Below are positions 14,758 through 24,105 of a stretch of 33,154 nucleotides of DNA, in pieces. Source of the stretch: a virus; the IMG/VR virus record IMGVR_UViG_3300037337_000101, positions 1 through 33,154 of that record; one strand, given 5' to 3'. The notes beneath the pieces are model-generated. The model was not told the origin of the DNA and did no database searches. It saw only the letters and a list, made by a program, of their open reading frames with translations. Position 1 is the first letter of the stretch. Each line of letters starts with the position of its first letter. The position numbers and the translations under genes were made by a program.

Positions 14758-16632
14758 ATGAGCAACCCCCTGCCGATCCCCGAAGCCCTGGCCCGTCGCC
14801 TTGACCAAGGCCGCGCCGAGCGCGCGCTTTTCGTCGAGCGCGCCGCCATTGACGAAGCCGCCCGCACCGCCACCCTGGCCTTCGCCAGCGAGGCGCCTTA
14901 CGAACGCTATTGGGGCATCGAAATTCTGGACACCACAACCACCAGCATGCGCCAAGGCCGGCTGCGCAGCGGTGCCAACCTACTTTGCGACCACGACTCA
15001 AGGGATGTCGTCGGCGTTGTCGAATCTGTCGAGATCGGTGCGGACCGTGTAGCCCGCGCCGTGGTGCGCTTTGGAAAAAGCGCCCGGGCAGAAGAGGTCT
15101 GGCAAGACGTGGTGGGCGGCATCCGCCGCAACGTGTCTGTCGGCTACCTCATCCACAAGGCGCAACTGATCGAAACGAGCGATGGGCTGGAAACCTACCG
15201 CGTGACCGATTGGGAGCCCTTTGAAGTGTCCCTGGTCAGCATACCCGCTGACGCCAGCGTCGGCGTGGGCCGCAGCCTGGAAACCCCCCCAGCCCAAGCA
15301 CTTGCCCCGGCCGCCAACCTCAACGAACCAACCCCCCTCAAGTCCATGACCACCGACGCCACCAACACCATTCCCGCCGTGAAGATCGAAACCCCTGTGC
15401 AGCGCAACCACGCCGCCGAAATCGCCGCAGCCGCTGGCGGCAGCACCCTGCCCGGCGCCAACGACATCGCTATGCGCTCGATTCAATCGGGCCACACCGT
15501 TGAGCAGTTCCAGCAGGAACTCATTCGCGCCATGAGCACCAAGCCGCTGCCGTCTGCTGACATCGGCATGGCACCGAAAGAGGTAAAGAGTTACAGCCTG
15601 CTGCGCGCTTTGAACGCGCTGGCCAACCCAACCGATGCCTCTGCCCAGCGCGCTGCCGCTTTTGAGCGCGAGTGCTCAGAGTCCACAGCCCAAAAGCTCG
15701 GCAAGCAAGCGCGCGGCTTCCTGGTGCCCTACGAAATTCAGAAGCGCGATTTGGTCTCTGGCACGCCCACCGCTGGCGGTAATCTGGTGGCCACCGATCT
15801 GCTGAGCGGCAGCTTCATTGACTTGCTGCGCAACGCCATGGTGATCAGCGCCCTGGGCACCCGGATGATGACCGGCCTCAGCGGCAACGTCGCCATTCCA
15901 AAGATGACCGGCTCAGCCACCGCCTACTGGGTGGCCGAGAACGGTGCGCCCACCGAGGCACAGCAGACCATTGGCCAGGTGACCATGACGCCCAAGACCG
16001 TGGGTGCGTTCACCGACATTTCCCGCCGCCTCATGCTGCAGTCCAGCCTGAGCGTGGAGGCCATGGTGCAGCAAGACCTCGCCACCGTGCTGGGCCTGGC
16101 TATTCAGCAGGCCGCCATCAACGGCACCGGCGCATCAAACCAGCCCAGCGGCATCATGACACTGGTCACGCCTGGCGTGATCGGCGGCACCAACGGCCTG
16201 TCTCCCACTTGGGCAAACATCGTGGCGTTGGAGACTGGCGTGGCTCTGGCCAATGCCGATGTCGGCTCGATGGCCTACCTCACCAACGCCAAGGTGCGCG
16301 GCAAGCTCAAGGGCACAGAGAAGTTCAGCGCTGGCACAGGTGCCCCGGTGTTTGCCGATGGCAACACGCCGCTCAACGGCTATCAGGCCGCAATCACCAA
16401 CGCGGTGCCGTCAAACCTGGTCAAAGGCAGCAGCGGCGCCAACTGCTCGGCCATCATCTTCGGCAACTTTGCCGACCTGATGATCGGCATGTGGGGCGGG
16501 CTTGACCTCACGGTTGACCCCTACAGCGGCAGCTCCGCTGGCACCGTGCGCGTGGTCGCCCTGCAAGACGTGGATATTGCCCTGCGCAACGTCGAGAGCT
16601 TCGCCACCATGGTCGACGCCCTCACGGTCTAA
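14758..16632 (+). CDS. Prohead protease-major capsid protein fusion
   Basis: A 624-aa fusion. Residues 1-175 are an HK97-type prohead protease with candidate catalytic His79 (LLCDHDSRDVVG) and Ser127 (RRNVSVGYLIH). Residues about 180-320 are a scaffold/linker with a helical delta-like part. From about 325 (KRDLVSGTPTAGGNLVATDLL) begins the HK97-fold major capsid protein (NAMVISALGTRMM, AYWVAENGAPTEAQQTIGQV, TDISRRLMLQSS). Self-cleavage should release the mature capsid subunit. A Met at residue 197 (15346) could be an internal start for unfused capsid, but it has no clear ribosome binding site. Confidence 0.93.
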   Translation: MSNPLPIPEALARRLDQGRAERALFVERAAIDEAARTATLAFASEAPYERYWGIEILDTTTTSMRQGRLRSGANLLCDHDSRDVVGVVESVEIGADRVARAVVRFGKSARAEEVWQDVVGGIRRNVSVGYLIHKAQLIETSDGLETYRVTDWEPFEVSLVSIPADASVGVGRSLETPPAQALAPAANLNEPTPLKSMTTDATNTIPAVKIETPVQRNHAAEIAAAAGGSTLPGANDIAMRSIQSGHTVEQFQQELIRAMSTKPLPSADIGMAPKEVKSYSLLRALNALANPTDASAQRAAAFERECSESTAQKLGKQARGFLVPYEIQKRDLVSGTPTAGGNLVATDLLSGSFIDLLRNAMVISALGTRMMTGLSGNVAIPKMTGSATAYWVAENGAPTEAQQTIGQVTMTPKTVGAFTDISRRLMLQSSLSVEAMVQQDLATVLGLAIQQAAINGTGASNQPSGIMTLVTPGVIGGTNGLSPTWANIVALETGVALANADVGSMAYLTNAKVRGKLKGTEKFSAGTGAPVFADGNTPLNGYQAAITNAVPSNLVKGSSGANCSAIIFGNFADLMIGMWGGLDLTVDPYSGSSAGTVRVVALQDVDIALRNVESFATMVDALTV

Positions 16633-16647
16633 GCCCAGGCCCAAGCG

Positions 16648-16944
16648 ATGTTCGTTGAAGACCTCGGCGTGTTCACCAACCCCGCCGAGTTTGGGGAGGT
16701 GGCCACCGCCACCACCAAGTTCGGCGAGGTCATCACCCTGCCGGTCATCTTCGACAACGGCTATGAGCCCGCGCTCGGTGGCTTCGCCGAGGCCAGCGGG
16801 CCGAGTGCCCTGGTGCAAAGCGCGCTGGTGCAAGACCTCGTGCACGGCAGCCAGATCGAGATCAGCGCGCGCACCTGGCGCGTGGTCGAAATTCGGCCCG
16901 ATGGCACTGGCATGACCACCCTCGTTCTGGAGCGCGCCGAATGA
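16648..16944 (+). CDS. Head-tail connector, FII-like, 98 aa
   Basis: A beta-rich 98-aa protein (MFVEDLGVFTNPAEFGEVATATT ... LVHGSQIEISARTWRVVEIRPDGTGMTTLVLER). Its size, its ending with a strand before a short tail, and its position directly after the capsid gene match lambda FII-type connector proteins that close the head for tail attachment. Its stop overlaps the next start as ATGA. Confidence 0.7.
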   Translation: MFVEDLGVFTNPAEFGEVATATTKFGEVITLPVIFDNGYEPALGGFAEASGPSALVQSALVQDLVHGSQIEISARTWRVVEIRPDGTGMTTLVLERAE

Positions 16945-17393
16945 ACAGCGCACTGTTGCAGATCGCCCAGGCGTACACCGCCGCGATGCTGGCCACAAGC
17001 CCGCAGCCGCTGGCCGGTGGGCGTGTCTGGCTCAACCGCATGCGCCCTATATCGCAGGCCGACGAGAGCGCCATCGTCATCAGCATCGACGGCGCGCGCG
17101 GCACCGAAGTGGTGGTGGGTGCGCTTGACTTTGAGAGCGAAATCCGGGTGGTCTGTTTCGTGCGCGCGGCTGTCACTGGTGGCGAGCCCGCCGCTGCGGT
17201 CGACGCGCTGCTGATGGCCGCGTGGTCGCGCATTCAAACCGTCAACCGGCCAGACCTGGGCCTGTTCGGCCCGGCTCAGCTCGACGGGTTGGACTACGAC
17301 TTCAGCGACCTAGACAGCAGCCTGGTCAGCGCCACCCTGCGCCTGCGCGTGCAACACCGCACCACCACCACCAACCTCGCCCCCTGGGCCTGA
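16941..17393 (+). CDS. Tail terminator-like protein (U position), 150 aa
   Basis: A 150-aa protein beginning MNSALLQIAQAYTAAMLA with a later EIRVVCFVRAA strand and DALLMAAWSRIQTV helix. This is the alternating helix/strand pattern of gpU-type tail terminators. It sits between the FII-like connector and the tail tube gene. The assignment is by position and fold impression, not by a diagnostic motif. Confidence 0.6.
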   Translation: MNSALLQIAQAYTAAMLATSPQPLAGGRVWLNRMRPISQADESAIVISIDGARGTEVVVGALDFESEIRVVCFVRAAVTGGEPAAAVDALLMAAWSRIQTVNRPDLGLFGPAQLDGLDYDFSDLDSSLVSATLRLRVQHRTTTTNLAPWA

Positions 17394-17409
17394 GCCACAC
17401 CCGCCAGCC

Positions 17410-17580
17410 ATGCCAAAAACCGACGCCCCAGACCCCACGCCCAAGACCAAGCCCGAGGCCACGACTGAGCACATCGCCGTGTGGGCCGTGCCAGAGCCCG
17501 CCGCCGGCGGCAACTACCTGCGCGATCCCGTCACCGGCGTCATCACCCAAAACCCCGCGCACACGCGCGCACCGGAGTAA
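17410..17580 (+). CDS. Small Pro/Thr-rich protein, 56 aa
   Basis: A 56-aa frame starting MPKTDAPDPTPKTKPEATTEH and ending ITQNPAHTRAPE, located 16 bases after the U-like gene and 3 bases before the tail tube gene. The N terminus is disordered; the segment VWAVPEPAAGGNYLRDPVTGV could be folded. Short proteins at this place occur in many siphoviruses. No function is known to me. Confidence 0.6.
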   Translation: MPKTDAPDPTPKTKPEATTEHIAVWAVPEPAAGGNYLRDPVTGVITQNPAHTRAPE

Positions 17581-17583
17581 CTT

Positions 17584-18558
17584 ATGCCCAATCGCTTAAC
17601 GCGCAACACCGCCATTCTGCTCAAGTTGGAGACCACCTATGGCACGGACTCCTCGCCCACCGGTGCAGCCAACGCCATGCTGGTGTCCAACCTGACCATC
17701 AATCCGTTCAACGCCCAAAACGTCGAGCGCGACAACATCCGCCCATTTTTGGGCGGCTCCGAGCAGCTGGTCGGCACCCGGTTTGTGGAGTGCAGCTTTG
17801 ATCTGGAGATTACCGGCTCTGGCACCGTCGCCACAGCTCCCGCCTGGGGCCCGGCACTGCAAGCGTGCGGCTTTGCCGAGACGCTCACTGCCACCGTGCG
17901 CGCCGACTACACCCCTGTCAGCACCAATTTCTCCAGCGCGACCATCGACTACCACACAGACGGCTTGCGCCACAGGCTCACCGGCTGCCGGGGCAATGTG
18001 GTCTTCAATCTCGGCGTGGGCGAGCGCCCAGTGATGTCTTTTTCCTTCACCGGCCTCTACGACACGCCCACCGCTGTGGCCAACCCCACTGCCGTGCTCA
18101 CCGCGTTCCGCGTGCCACAGGTCGTGACCGACGCCAACACCGGCGACATCATCTTGGGTTGTACCCATGCCAACGCCATTGCGCCAGCGCTGGCTTCTGG
18201 CACGCCGTTCATTTCGCAAGGCGTGCAGATCGACATGGGCAACACCGTCAACTTCACAGCCCTCTTGGGTGGTGAGACGGTAGACCTTACCCAGCGCGCT
18301 GTCACCGCCAGCGTCATGTTTGATCTGAGCGCTGCCGAAGAGGCCGCCGCCTACGCCGCTGTCGAAGCCAACACCCTCACCTCGCTCGGCATGTTGCACG
18401 GCACGGTGGCCAACCAGCGCGTTCTGATCTTCTGCCCATCTATGCAGCGCATCAACCCCACCAAGGGCGACGTCAACGGCAAGCTGATGCAGGGCTTTGA
18501 CATGCGCATGGTGCCGGTGAGTGGCAACGACGAAATCCGCATCGTCACCAGCTTCTAA
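17584..18558 (+). CDS. Major tail tube protein
   Basis: A 324-aa protein starting MPNRLTRNTAILLKLETTYGTDSSPTGAANAMLVSN. It shows the pattern of siphovirus tail tube proteins: an early ETTYGTD segment, FVECSFDLEITGSGT, LTGCRGNVVFNLGVGERPVMSFSFTGLY, and a C-terminal strand region (GFDMRMVPVSGNDEIRIV). It polymerises around the tape measure. It is longer than lambda gpV and seems to contain two related beta domains. Confidence 0.85.
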   Translation: MPNRLTRNTAILLKLETTYGTDSSPTGAANAMLVSNLTINPFNAQNVERDNIRPFLGGSEQLVGTRFVECSFDLEITGSGTVATAPAWGPALQACGFAETLTATVRADYTPVSTNFSSATIDYHTDGLRHRLTGCRGNVVFNLGVGERPVMSFSFTGLYDTPTAVANPTAVLTAFRVPQVVTDANTGDIILGCTHANAIAPALASGTPFISQGVQIDMGNTVNFTALLGGETVDLTQRAVTASVMFDLSAAEEAAAYAAVEANTLTSLGMLHGTVANQRVLIFCPSMQRINPTKGDVNGKLMQGFDMRMVPVSGNDEIRIVTSF

Positions 18559-18573
18559 GCACCGCTTTGTTTT

Positions 18574-18642
18574 TGAGCGTGGCAGGGCGTGTTGGGTCAA
18601 TCCACCACGTCTGCCAGCCCGCCTGACTGGCCGCCACGCTCA
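18574..18642 (+). other. Long stem-loop between tail tube and chaperone genes
   Basis: TGAGCGTGGC (18574-18583) is the exact complement of GCCACGCTCA (18633-18642). A nested GGCAG/CTGCC pair and a further CGTG...CACG pairing lie inside, so the 69-base segment can fold into an extended structure. There is no T-run, so it is unlikely to be a simple terminator. It may be a processing or stability element setting the ratio of tube to chaperone mRNA. Confidence 0.45.
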
Positions 18643-18682
18643 CCCCCAACCCACATCAGGCACCACACACAAGGCACCCCAA

Positions 18683-19057
18683 ATGGCATTCAAACTCAAG
18701 GTTGGCAACACGCTGTCCATCCCCGTCAAGCTGGAAATCAACGACGGCGCCAGCAAGCCCGCCGCCTTCAATTTCAAGCTCACGGGCGAGCGCATGAGCG
18801 CAGACGAAGCGCGCGCCCAGTTCGATGTGGCCGGTGAAAACGCAGATCGCACCGTCGCCGATTTTCTGCACGAAAAGATTACCGACTGGAGCGGCCAAAC
18901 CCTGGTGCTCGACGAAGACACCGGCCAGCCCGTGCCATTCAGCCGCGAAGCCTTCACGGCCATGCTGAGCCTGGTGGGTGTGGCCAATGTGATCTACGGC
19001 GCCTACGTCACCGAGCTGCTGAAAGCCGCCCCAGCCGAGGCCGCACGAAAAAACTGA
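18683..19057 (+). CDS. Tail assembly chaperone, G-like
   Basis: A 124-aa product starting MAFKLKVGNTLSIPVKLEIND, with a beta-rich first half and a helical second half (FSREAFTAMLSLVGVANVIYGAYVTELLKA). It is the zero-frame member of a G/GT pair that coats the tape measure before tube assembly. The start at 18683 agrees with the domain boundary; the frame is open further upstream but crosses the stem-loop. It ends with the codons of the slippery site followed by TGA. Confidence 0.85.
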   Translation: MAFKLKVGNTLSIPVKLEINDGASKPAAFNFKLTGERMSADEARAQFDVAGENADRTVADFLHEKITDWSGQTLVLDEDTGQPVPFSREAFTAMLSLVGVANVIYGAYVTELLKAAPAEAARKN

Positions 19058-19494
19058 CCCGCCTCGCCCAGCTGTGCGCCCTGGGCGAGATACAGGCCGA
19101 CCCCCCAGACGAAGACCACCCAGATGCCCATGCCGAGCCACCAGACACCACCGACCAGGCGCTCGCCGCCTTTGGGCTTGTGCCCGACTGGAGCGCTCAC
19201 ACAAGCGCTGCGCCCATCGATCCAGAAGCCTACTGGCTTTGGCCTGAAAACCTCGTGCATTGGTGGCGCTGGCAGCAGCTGCAAACCCAGTGGCGCTACC
19301 GGCCGCACGGCATGGGCGGCGCTGTTCCCTGCGGGCTTGACTACGCCGGCGTCACCGCCTGGCTGCAAGCCCACGGCTGCCACCAGCGCGGGCGTGGCGC
19401 GCGCAATCTGCTCGACGCGATCCAATCCATTCAAGCCTGTGAACGCGGGCACCTGCTCGCTGTCACCGAACTTGCCGCGCGCGCTGCCGACTGA
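18683..19494 (+). CDS. Tail assembly chaperone, GT-like frameshift product
   Basis: A -1 slip at 19048-19054 joins the G-like frame to a frame running from 19054 to 19494, giving about 270 aa. The added 146 residues start LTRLAQLCALGEIQADPPDED and contain a Trp-rich stretch (AYWLWPENLVHWWRWQQLQTQWR) and a helical end. The T-like part lacks a convincing start of its own and covers exactly the space to the tape measure gene. In lambda only a few percent of translations yield GT, which contacts both tape measure and tube protein. Confidence 0.85.
19048..19054 (+). promoter_or_regulatory. Programmed -1 frameshift site A AAA AAC
   Basis: The heptamer A AAA AAC is in the correct phase (CGA AAA AAC) with the zero-frame TGA directly after it. 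It follows the X XXY YYZ rule and leads into the open -1 frame of the T-like part. This is the standard arrangement for siphovirus tail chaperones. Confidence 0.9.
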
Positions 19495-19509
19495 ACCGAA
19501 AGCCCAAGC

Positions 19510-22500
19510 ATGAGAGCGCAAACCGCAGTCATTCGGCTCGCTGTCGAGGGCGCGGCGCAGGTAGAGGGTGCGCTGGGTGGTGTGCAGTCTGGGCTGACCA
19601 CTCTTGGTGGGGCCGCGGGTGCCGCGCAGCGCAGTTTGAGCACCGTGGGCGGTGCGCTGGCAGCGCTTGGGGTGGGTGTGTCCCTTGGGGCGCTTACCGG
19701 CCTGGTGCGAGAGTCTCTCAACACCGCCGATGCCATGACCAAACTGGCACGCTCAACAGGCATCGCAGTGCAAGAGGTGGCAGGCCTGCAGCTTGCTTTC
19801 CGTCAAGGCGGCGCAGAAGAAGCCTTCAAGACGTCGATTGCCAAACTCAGCAAAGAAATCGTCGGGGGAAACGAGGCGTTTGCCCGCATGGGCATTGCCC
19901 TGCGCGGCAACACGGGAGACCTGAAAAGCACAAGAACCTTGATCGGCGAAGTGGCCGACAAATTCGCCATGTACAAAGACGGCGCCGAAAAAACCGCGCT
20001 TGCACAAGAGCTGTTCGGCAGGGCTGGAGCCGATCTGATTCCCATGCTCAATGCCGGCGGCCAAGCCCTTTCCGACTTCGACCAAAAAGCCGCCGATCTG
20101 GGACTGACCATCAACGAGACCACCGGCCCGGCGGCTGAAAAATTCAACGACGCCATGGATTTGATGGGCTTGAGGGTCACGGGCGCGGCCATGCAGATCG
20201 CCAGCACGCTGCTGCCCACGCTCACCACGCTGGCCGAAGAAATGTCGAAGAACTCCGCGCAGGGAAGCGCGTTTTCTTCAATTGGTAACGGCCTGGCGGT
20301 GGTGCTTGAGGCGCTTTCCGTGGTCGGCTCAAATGTGGCGTTTGTCTTTAGGACAATCGCGCGAGACGCAAAGCTGGCTTTTGACTTTGCAGCAAACCTG
20401 GCCACCGTGAATTTTTCCGGCATGAAGCCGCTGTTTGACACGTACAGGGCTGAGACCGACGCGGCCCGCAAGGCGCTGGATGAATTTCAAGGCGCTGTTA
20501 CGCGGGCGCGGTCCCTGGCGTCTGCCGGCGACCTTGACGAGCCGTTTGTCAAGCGCGCAATGGCAAAGGCTAAAAAAGCCGAGGAAGACGCAAAGGCGCT
20601 CGCAGTCACGCTGGCATCCGCCGAGGCAGAAAAGAAGCTGGCTGATGTAGGTGCCGCGACCAAATCTGCCCGGCTTGCCGGCGCAGCAGCCATCAAGGCC
20701 GAAACCGAAGCCCTGCGCGCCCGCATCGCCGCTGGCCAGTCGGCAAACGCCGCGTTTGACGACGAATTCAAGATCATCGAAGCCGCGCGCGAAGCCGTCG
20801 AAGGGCGCATCAAAAGCGGGCGCGAAATGCTCGAATCCATCGAGCGCGAAACCGCCATGCTGGGACTGAGCAACATCGAGCGCGAGCAGGCCATCGCCCT
20901 GTTCGCCCTGGAAAAGGCCGGCGTGGTGGCAGGCACCGAGGCCTACGACGCCTACGCCGCCAAGATCCGCGAAGCCATCAGCGCGCGCGGCAACAAACAA
21001 ACTGCACTCGATGCCATCAAAGCCGAGACCGAAGCCACCGCAAAAGCAGCAGCCGACGCCACAGCCGAGTGGCAGAAAACCGCCGACAGCATCAACAGCA
21101 GCCTGACCGACGCACTCATGCGCGGCTTTGAAGACGGCAAAGGCTTTGCCAAGAATCTGCGCGACACGCTGGTCAACATGTTCAAGACGATGGTGCTGCG
21201 CCCTGTCATCAGCGCCGTGCTGGCGCCGGTCGCAGGCGTCTTGACTGGTGCGGCCAATGCAGCAACAGGCGCAATTAATGGTGGTGGCGATGTCACGTCG
21301 ATGATTTCGCAACTCAACAACAGCCTGAGCGGCAGCATCGGCAAGTCGTTTGGCGAGTTCGCGCGCAGCAGCTCGGGGCAGTCGCTAGGCTTGTCCGAAA
21401 GCAGCGCGATGGGGCCGCTGCCTGGTGGCGGCTCGCTCACCGCAAACGGCCAACTTGCCAGCCAAGGCTTGCAAGTGTTGGGCGATACCTTGGCCGGTTA
21501 TGCGCTGGGCAGCATGGCGCGCACCATGATTTCTGGTGGTTACAGCGCCGGCAAAGGCATGGACTCGTTTCAGAAAGTCGGCATAGCGGTCGGCAGCGCC
21601 ATTGGCGGGCCTGTGGTGGGCGCACTCATCGGGGCAGCGACTGGTTTGTTTAACCGTGCATTTGGTCGCAAGCTCAAAGACTCTGGCGTTGAAGGCACGT
21701 TCGGTGGGCAAGAAGGATTCAGCGGCAACAGCTTTGAATTTCTCAAGGGCGGTTTTTTCCGCAGCGACAAGACCAAGACCAACCCGCTCGACGAAGAGGT
21801 GCGCAAGGCCTTGGGTGATGCGTTCGGCGCCATGCGCGTTCAAGTCGGTACGTTTGCCAGCGCCTTGGGCTTGAACACAGACCAGATCGCCGGGTTCACT
21901 AGCTCAATCAAGCTGTCGCTGAAAGGCCTGTCTGCAGAAGACGCAGACAAGAAAATTCAGGAAGCGCTGGCCACGGCAAACAACGCTTTGGCCGAACAAG
22001 TGTTGGGCACGTTTACCAGCGTGACCGAGCAGATCGCAAAATCTGTGCAGATGCGTTCTGGCTTCGGAGATAGCCTCGAAATCTCGTACGCGACTGTCAA
22101 CGAGACGATCACCAAAACCGCCTACACCGCCAGCGTTTTCGCACGCGATGGCGAGCTGGCAATTGACACACTCAAGCGCCTGAGCGGGAGCCTGCTGGTG
22201 GTGAACGCCGTGTTCGACACGCTGGGCAAATCCGCACTTGACACCAGCTTGGCCGGTGGCGACATTGCATCAAAACTTGCTGACGCATTCGGCGGGCTGG
22301 AAAACTTGGCCACCGCCACCAGCACCTATTACGAGGCGTTTTACACCGAGCAGGAGCGCACCGCCACGGGCGTTCGCCAGCTCACCGACACGCTGGGCAA
22401 GCTGGGCATTGCACTGCCCAACACCGCCGCAGCCGACGCGCTGGCGCAGTACCGCGCATTGGTCGACGCGCAAGACATCACCACCGAGTCGGGCCGCAAC

Positions 22501-24105
22501 ACCTACGCCGCGCTGGTGACGCTGGGAGGCGGCTTTGCCCAGCTTGTCAGCAGTACCCAGGCGCTCGGGAAGGCAATCGCTGACACCGCCCCCCTGCTAA
22601 CCGAAGCCGCCAAAGCCCTGGCAGCCACGAACCAGGGCCTGCAAGACCAAATTGATGTTCTGCAGGGCATCGAGACCGAGCGCGGCCTCGCCCTGCGAGA
22701 CGCGGGCGACGACAGCACCCGCGCCCTTATGCGCGTGGTGTATGGCCTGCAAGACCTAAAGACCGCCGCCGATGCCGCCAAAGCCCTGGCAGCCACGAAC
22801 CAGGGCCTGCAAGACCAAATTGATGTTCTGCAGGGCATCGAGACCGAGCGCGGCCTCGCCCTGCGAGACGCGGGCGACGACAGCACCCGCGCCCTTATGC
22901 GCGTGGTGTATGGCCTGCAAGACCTAAAGACCGCCGCCGATGCCGCCGCCGACGCGGCCACCAAGCAAACCGACAACGCCTTTGCAGCGCTAGAGCGCGC
23001 CGTTGACGCACAGCGCAGGGCCATCGACACCCAGATCAACGCCGCGCAATCGCTCGCCAGCGAAGTCGGCAGCATTTTCGACAGCCTGAAAAGCGCGGTT
23101 GACGACCTGTACCGCAGCGTCAACAGCACCGCGCAGCAAAGCGCCGCGCAGGCCCGTGCATTTATCACCAGCAGCCTGAGCGGCGCCCTTGCTACCGGCT
23201 CGCTGCCTGACAGCAAGGCATTGCAAGACGCCATCAGTGCCGCACGCGGGGGCATTGATGCGCAGCAGTTCACAAGCCAGTTTGAAGCCGACCGCGCCCG
23301 ACTGGTGCTGGCTGGCGAACTGAGCCAGCTCAAAGACATCGCAGGCGACCAACTCAGCGAAGCCGAGCGCCAGATCCGGGTGCTTGAGGACCAGCTTGAA
23401 GCGCTCAACAAGACGCTGCAAACCGCACGCGAGCAGATCGACGTGATGCGCGGCGTTGATATTAGCGTCAAAAGTGTGGCCGATGCGGTGCGCAGCCTGG
23501 GCGTGAGCTTGGCGGCTGAGTTGCAGTCGCTGGGCGGCGCGCTGTCGGCCCGTGCAGCGGCCAGCACCTCGGCAAATTCTGCTGCCATGCAGCCCTACAG
23601 CGTCAACGACTCCGGAGCCCAGCGGTCAGCAAAAGTCGAAGCGCAAACGGGCGTGAAGATCGGTGCAGGTGACAGCGCCATGGTCGCTGCTGCCAAGGCG
23701 CTCTATCAGTCCGTCAACGGCGGCGCAAGCACCGCAGAGTTCAACTCTGCCGCTGCTCGGGTGGGTGGCAACATCGGGGCAGCACTTGGGTGGGATGGCA
23801 CGCGGGAACACACCGAGCGGATGCGCAAACAGTACAGCTTTGCCGTCGGCACCAACATCGTCCCGCGCGACATGACCGCTCGCATTCACGAGGGCGAAAT
23901 GATCGTGCCCAAGGCGTTCAACCCGGCGACATCGGGCATGGGAAACAACGAGCGCCTTGAGCGACTTGTTGAAGGCCTGACCGCCGAAGTCACCCGCCTG
24001 CGCGCTGACGTGGCACGCGGCAACGAAAACACCAAACAACTTGCCGACCAATTCGACCAAGTTTCTGCCGGTGGCAACGCCCTTGCAACCGAGGTGATGA
24101 CATGA
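19510..24105 (+). CDS. Tape measure protein
   Basis: A 1531-aa protein directly after the chaperone pair. It is largely helical and Ala-rich with long coiled-coil stretches (residues about 310-560 and 1050-1330). A Gly/Ala-rich hydrophobic region lies near 550-720 (VLRPVISAVLAPVAGVLTGAANAA; VGIAVGSAIGGPVVGALIGAATG). The typical tape measure ending FAVGTNIVPRDMTARIHEGEMIVPKAF is near residue 1445. It sets tail length and may form a DNA channel in the membrane. An exact 56-residue duplication lies at about residues 1033-1144. Confidence 0.95.
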   Translation: MRAQTAVIRLAVEGAAQVEGALGGVQSGLTTLGGAAGAAQRSLSTVGGALAALGVGVSLGALTGLVRESLNTADAMTKLARSTGIAVQEVAGLQLAFRQGGAEEAFKTSIAKLSKEIVGGNEAFARMGIALRGNTGDLKSTRTLIGEVADKFAMYKDGAEKTALAQELFGRAGADLIPMLNAGGQALSDFDQKAADLGLTINETTGPAAEKFNDAMDLMGLRVTGAAMQIASTLLPTLTTLAEEMSKNSAQGSAFSSIGNGLAVVLEALSVVGSNVAFVFRTIARDAKLAFDFAANLATVNFSGMKPLFDTYRAETDAARKALDEFQGAVTRARSLASAGDLDEPFVKRAMAKAKKAEEDAKALAVTLASAEAEKKLADVGAATKSARLAGAAAIKAETEALRARIAAGQSANAAFDDEFKIIEAAREAVEGRIKSGREMLESIERETAMLGLSNIEREQAIALFALEKAGVVAGTEAYDAYAAKIREAISARGNKQTALDAIKAETEATAKAAADATAEWQKTADSINSSLTDALMRGFEDGKGFAKNLRDTLVNMFKTMVLRPVISAVLAPVAGVLTGAANAATGAINGGGDVTSMISQLNNSLSGSIGKSFGEFARSSSGQSLGLSESSAMGPLPGGGSLTANGQLASQGLQVLGDTLAGYALGSMARTMISGGYSAGKGMDSFQKVGIAVGSAIGGPVVGALIGAATGLFNRAFGRKLKDSGVEGTFGGQEGFSGNSFEFLKGGFFRSDKTKTNPLDEEVRKALGDAFGAMRVQVGTFASALGLNTDQIAGFTSSIKLSLKGLSAEDADKKIQEALATANNALAEQVLGTFTSVTEQIAKSVQMRSGFGDSLEISYATVNETITKTAYTASVFARDGELAIDTLKRLSGSLLVVNAVFDTLGKSALDTSLAGGDIASKLADAFGGLENLATATSTYYEAFYTEQERTATGVRQLTDTLGKLGIALPNTAAADALAQYRALVDAQDITTESGRNTYAALVTLGGGFAQLVSSTQALGKAIADTAPLLTEAAKALAATNQGLQDQIDVLQGIETERGLALRDAGDDSTRALMRVVYGLQDLKTAADAAKALAATNQGLQDQIDVLQGIETERGLALRDAGDDSTRALMRVVYGLQDLKTAADAAADAATKQTDNAFAALERAVDAQRRAIDTQINAAQSLASEVGSIFDSLKSAVDDLYRSVNSTAQQSAAQARAFITSSLSGALATGSLPDSKALQDAISAARGGIDAQQFTSQFEADRARLVLAGELSQLKDIAGDQLSEAERQIRVLEDQLEALNKTLQTAREQIDVMRGVDISVKSVADAVRSLGVSLAAELQSLGGALSARAAASTSANSAAMQPYSVNDSGAQRSAKVEAQTGVKIGAGDSAMVAAAKALYQSVNGGASTAEFNSAAARVGGNIGAALGWDGTREHTERMRKQYSFAVGTNIVPRDMTARIHEGEMIVPKAFNPATSGMGNNERLERLVEGLTAEVTRLRADVARGNENTKQLADQFDQVSAGGNALATEVMT
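22606..22941 (+). repeat. Exact 168-bp tandem duplication in the tape measure gene
   Basis: Bases 22606-22773 and 22774-22941 are identical, and the first 6 bases of the unit recur after copy 2. Each unit encodes 56 residues including LAATNQGLQDQIDVLQGIET and ALMRVVYGLQDLKTAAD and keeps the frame. The lack of any difference indicates a very recent event. Confidence 0.95.

Noticed and set aside
17596-18600. 334-codon minus strand frame opposite the tail tube gene
   Set aside because: Antisense shadow; the + frame fits between its neighbours and shows tail tube features.
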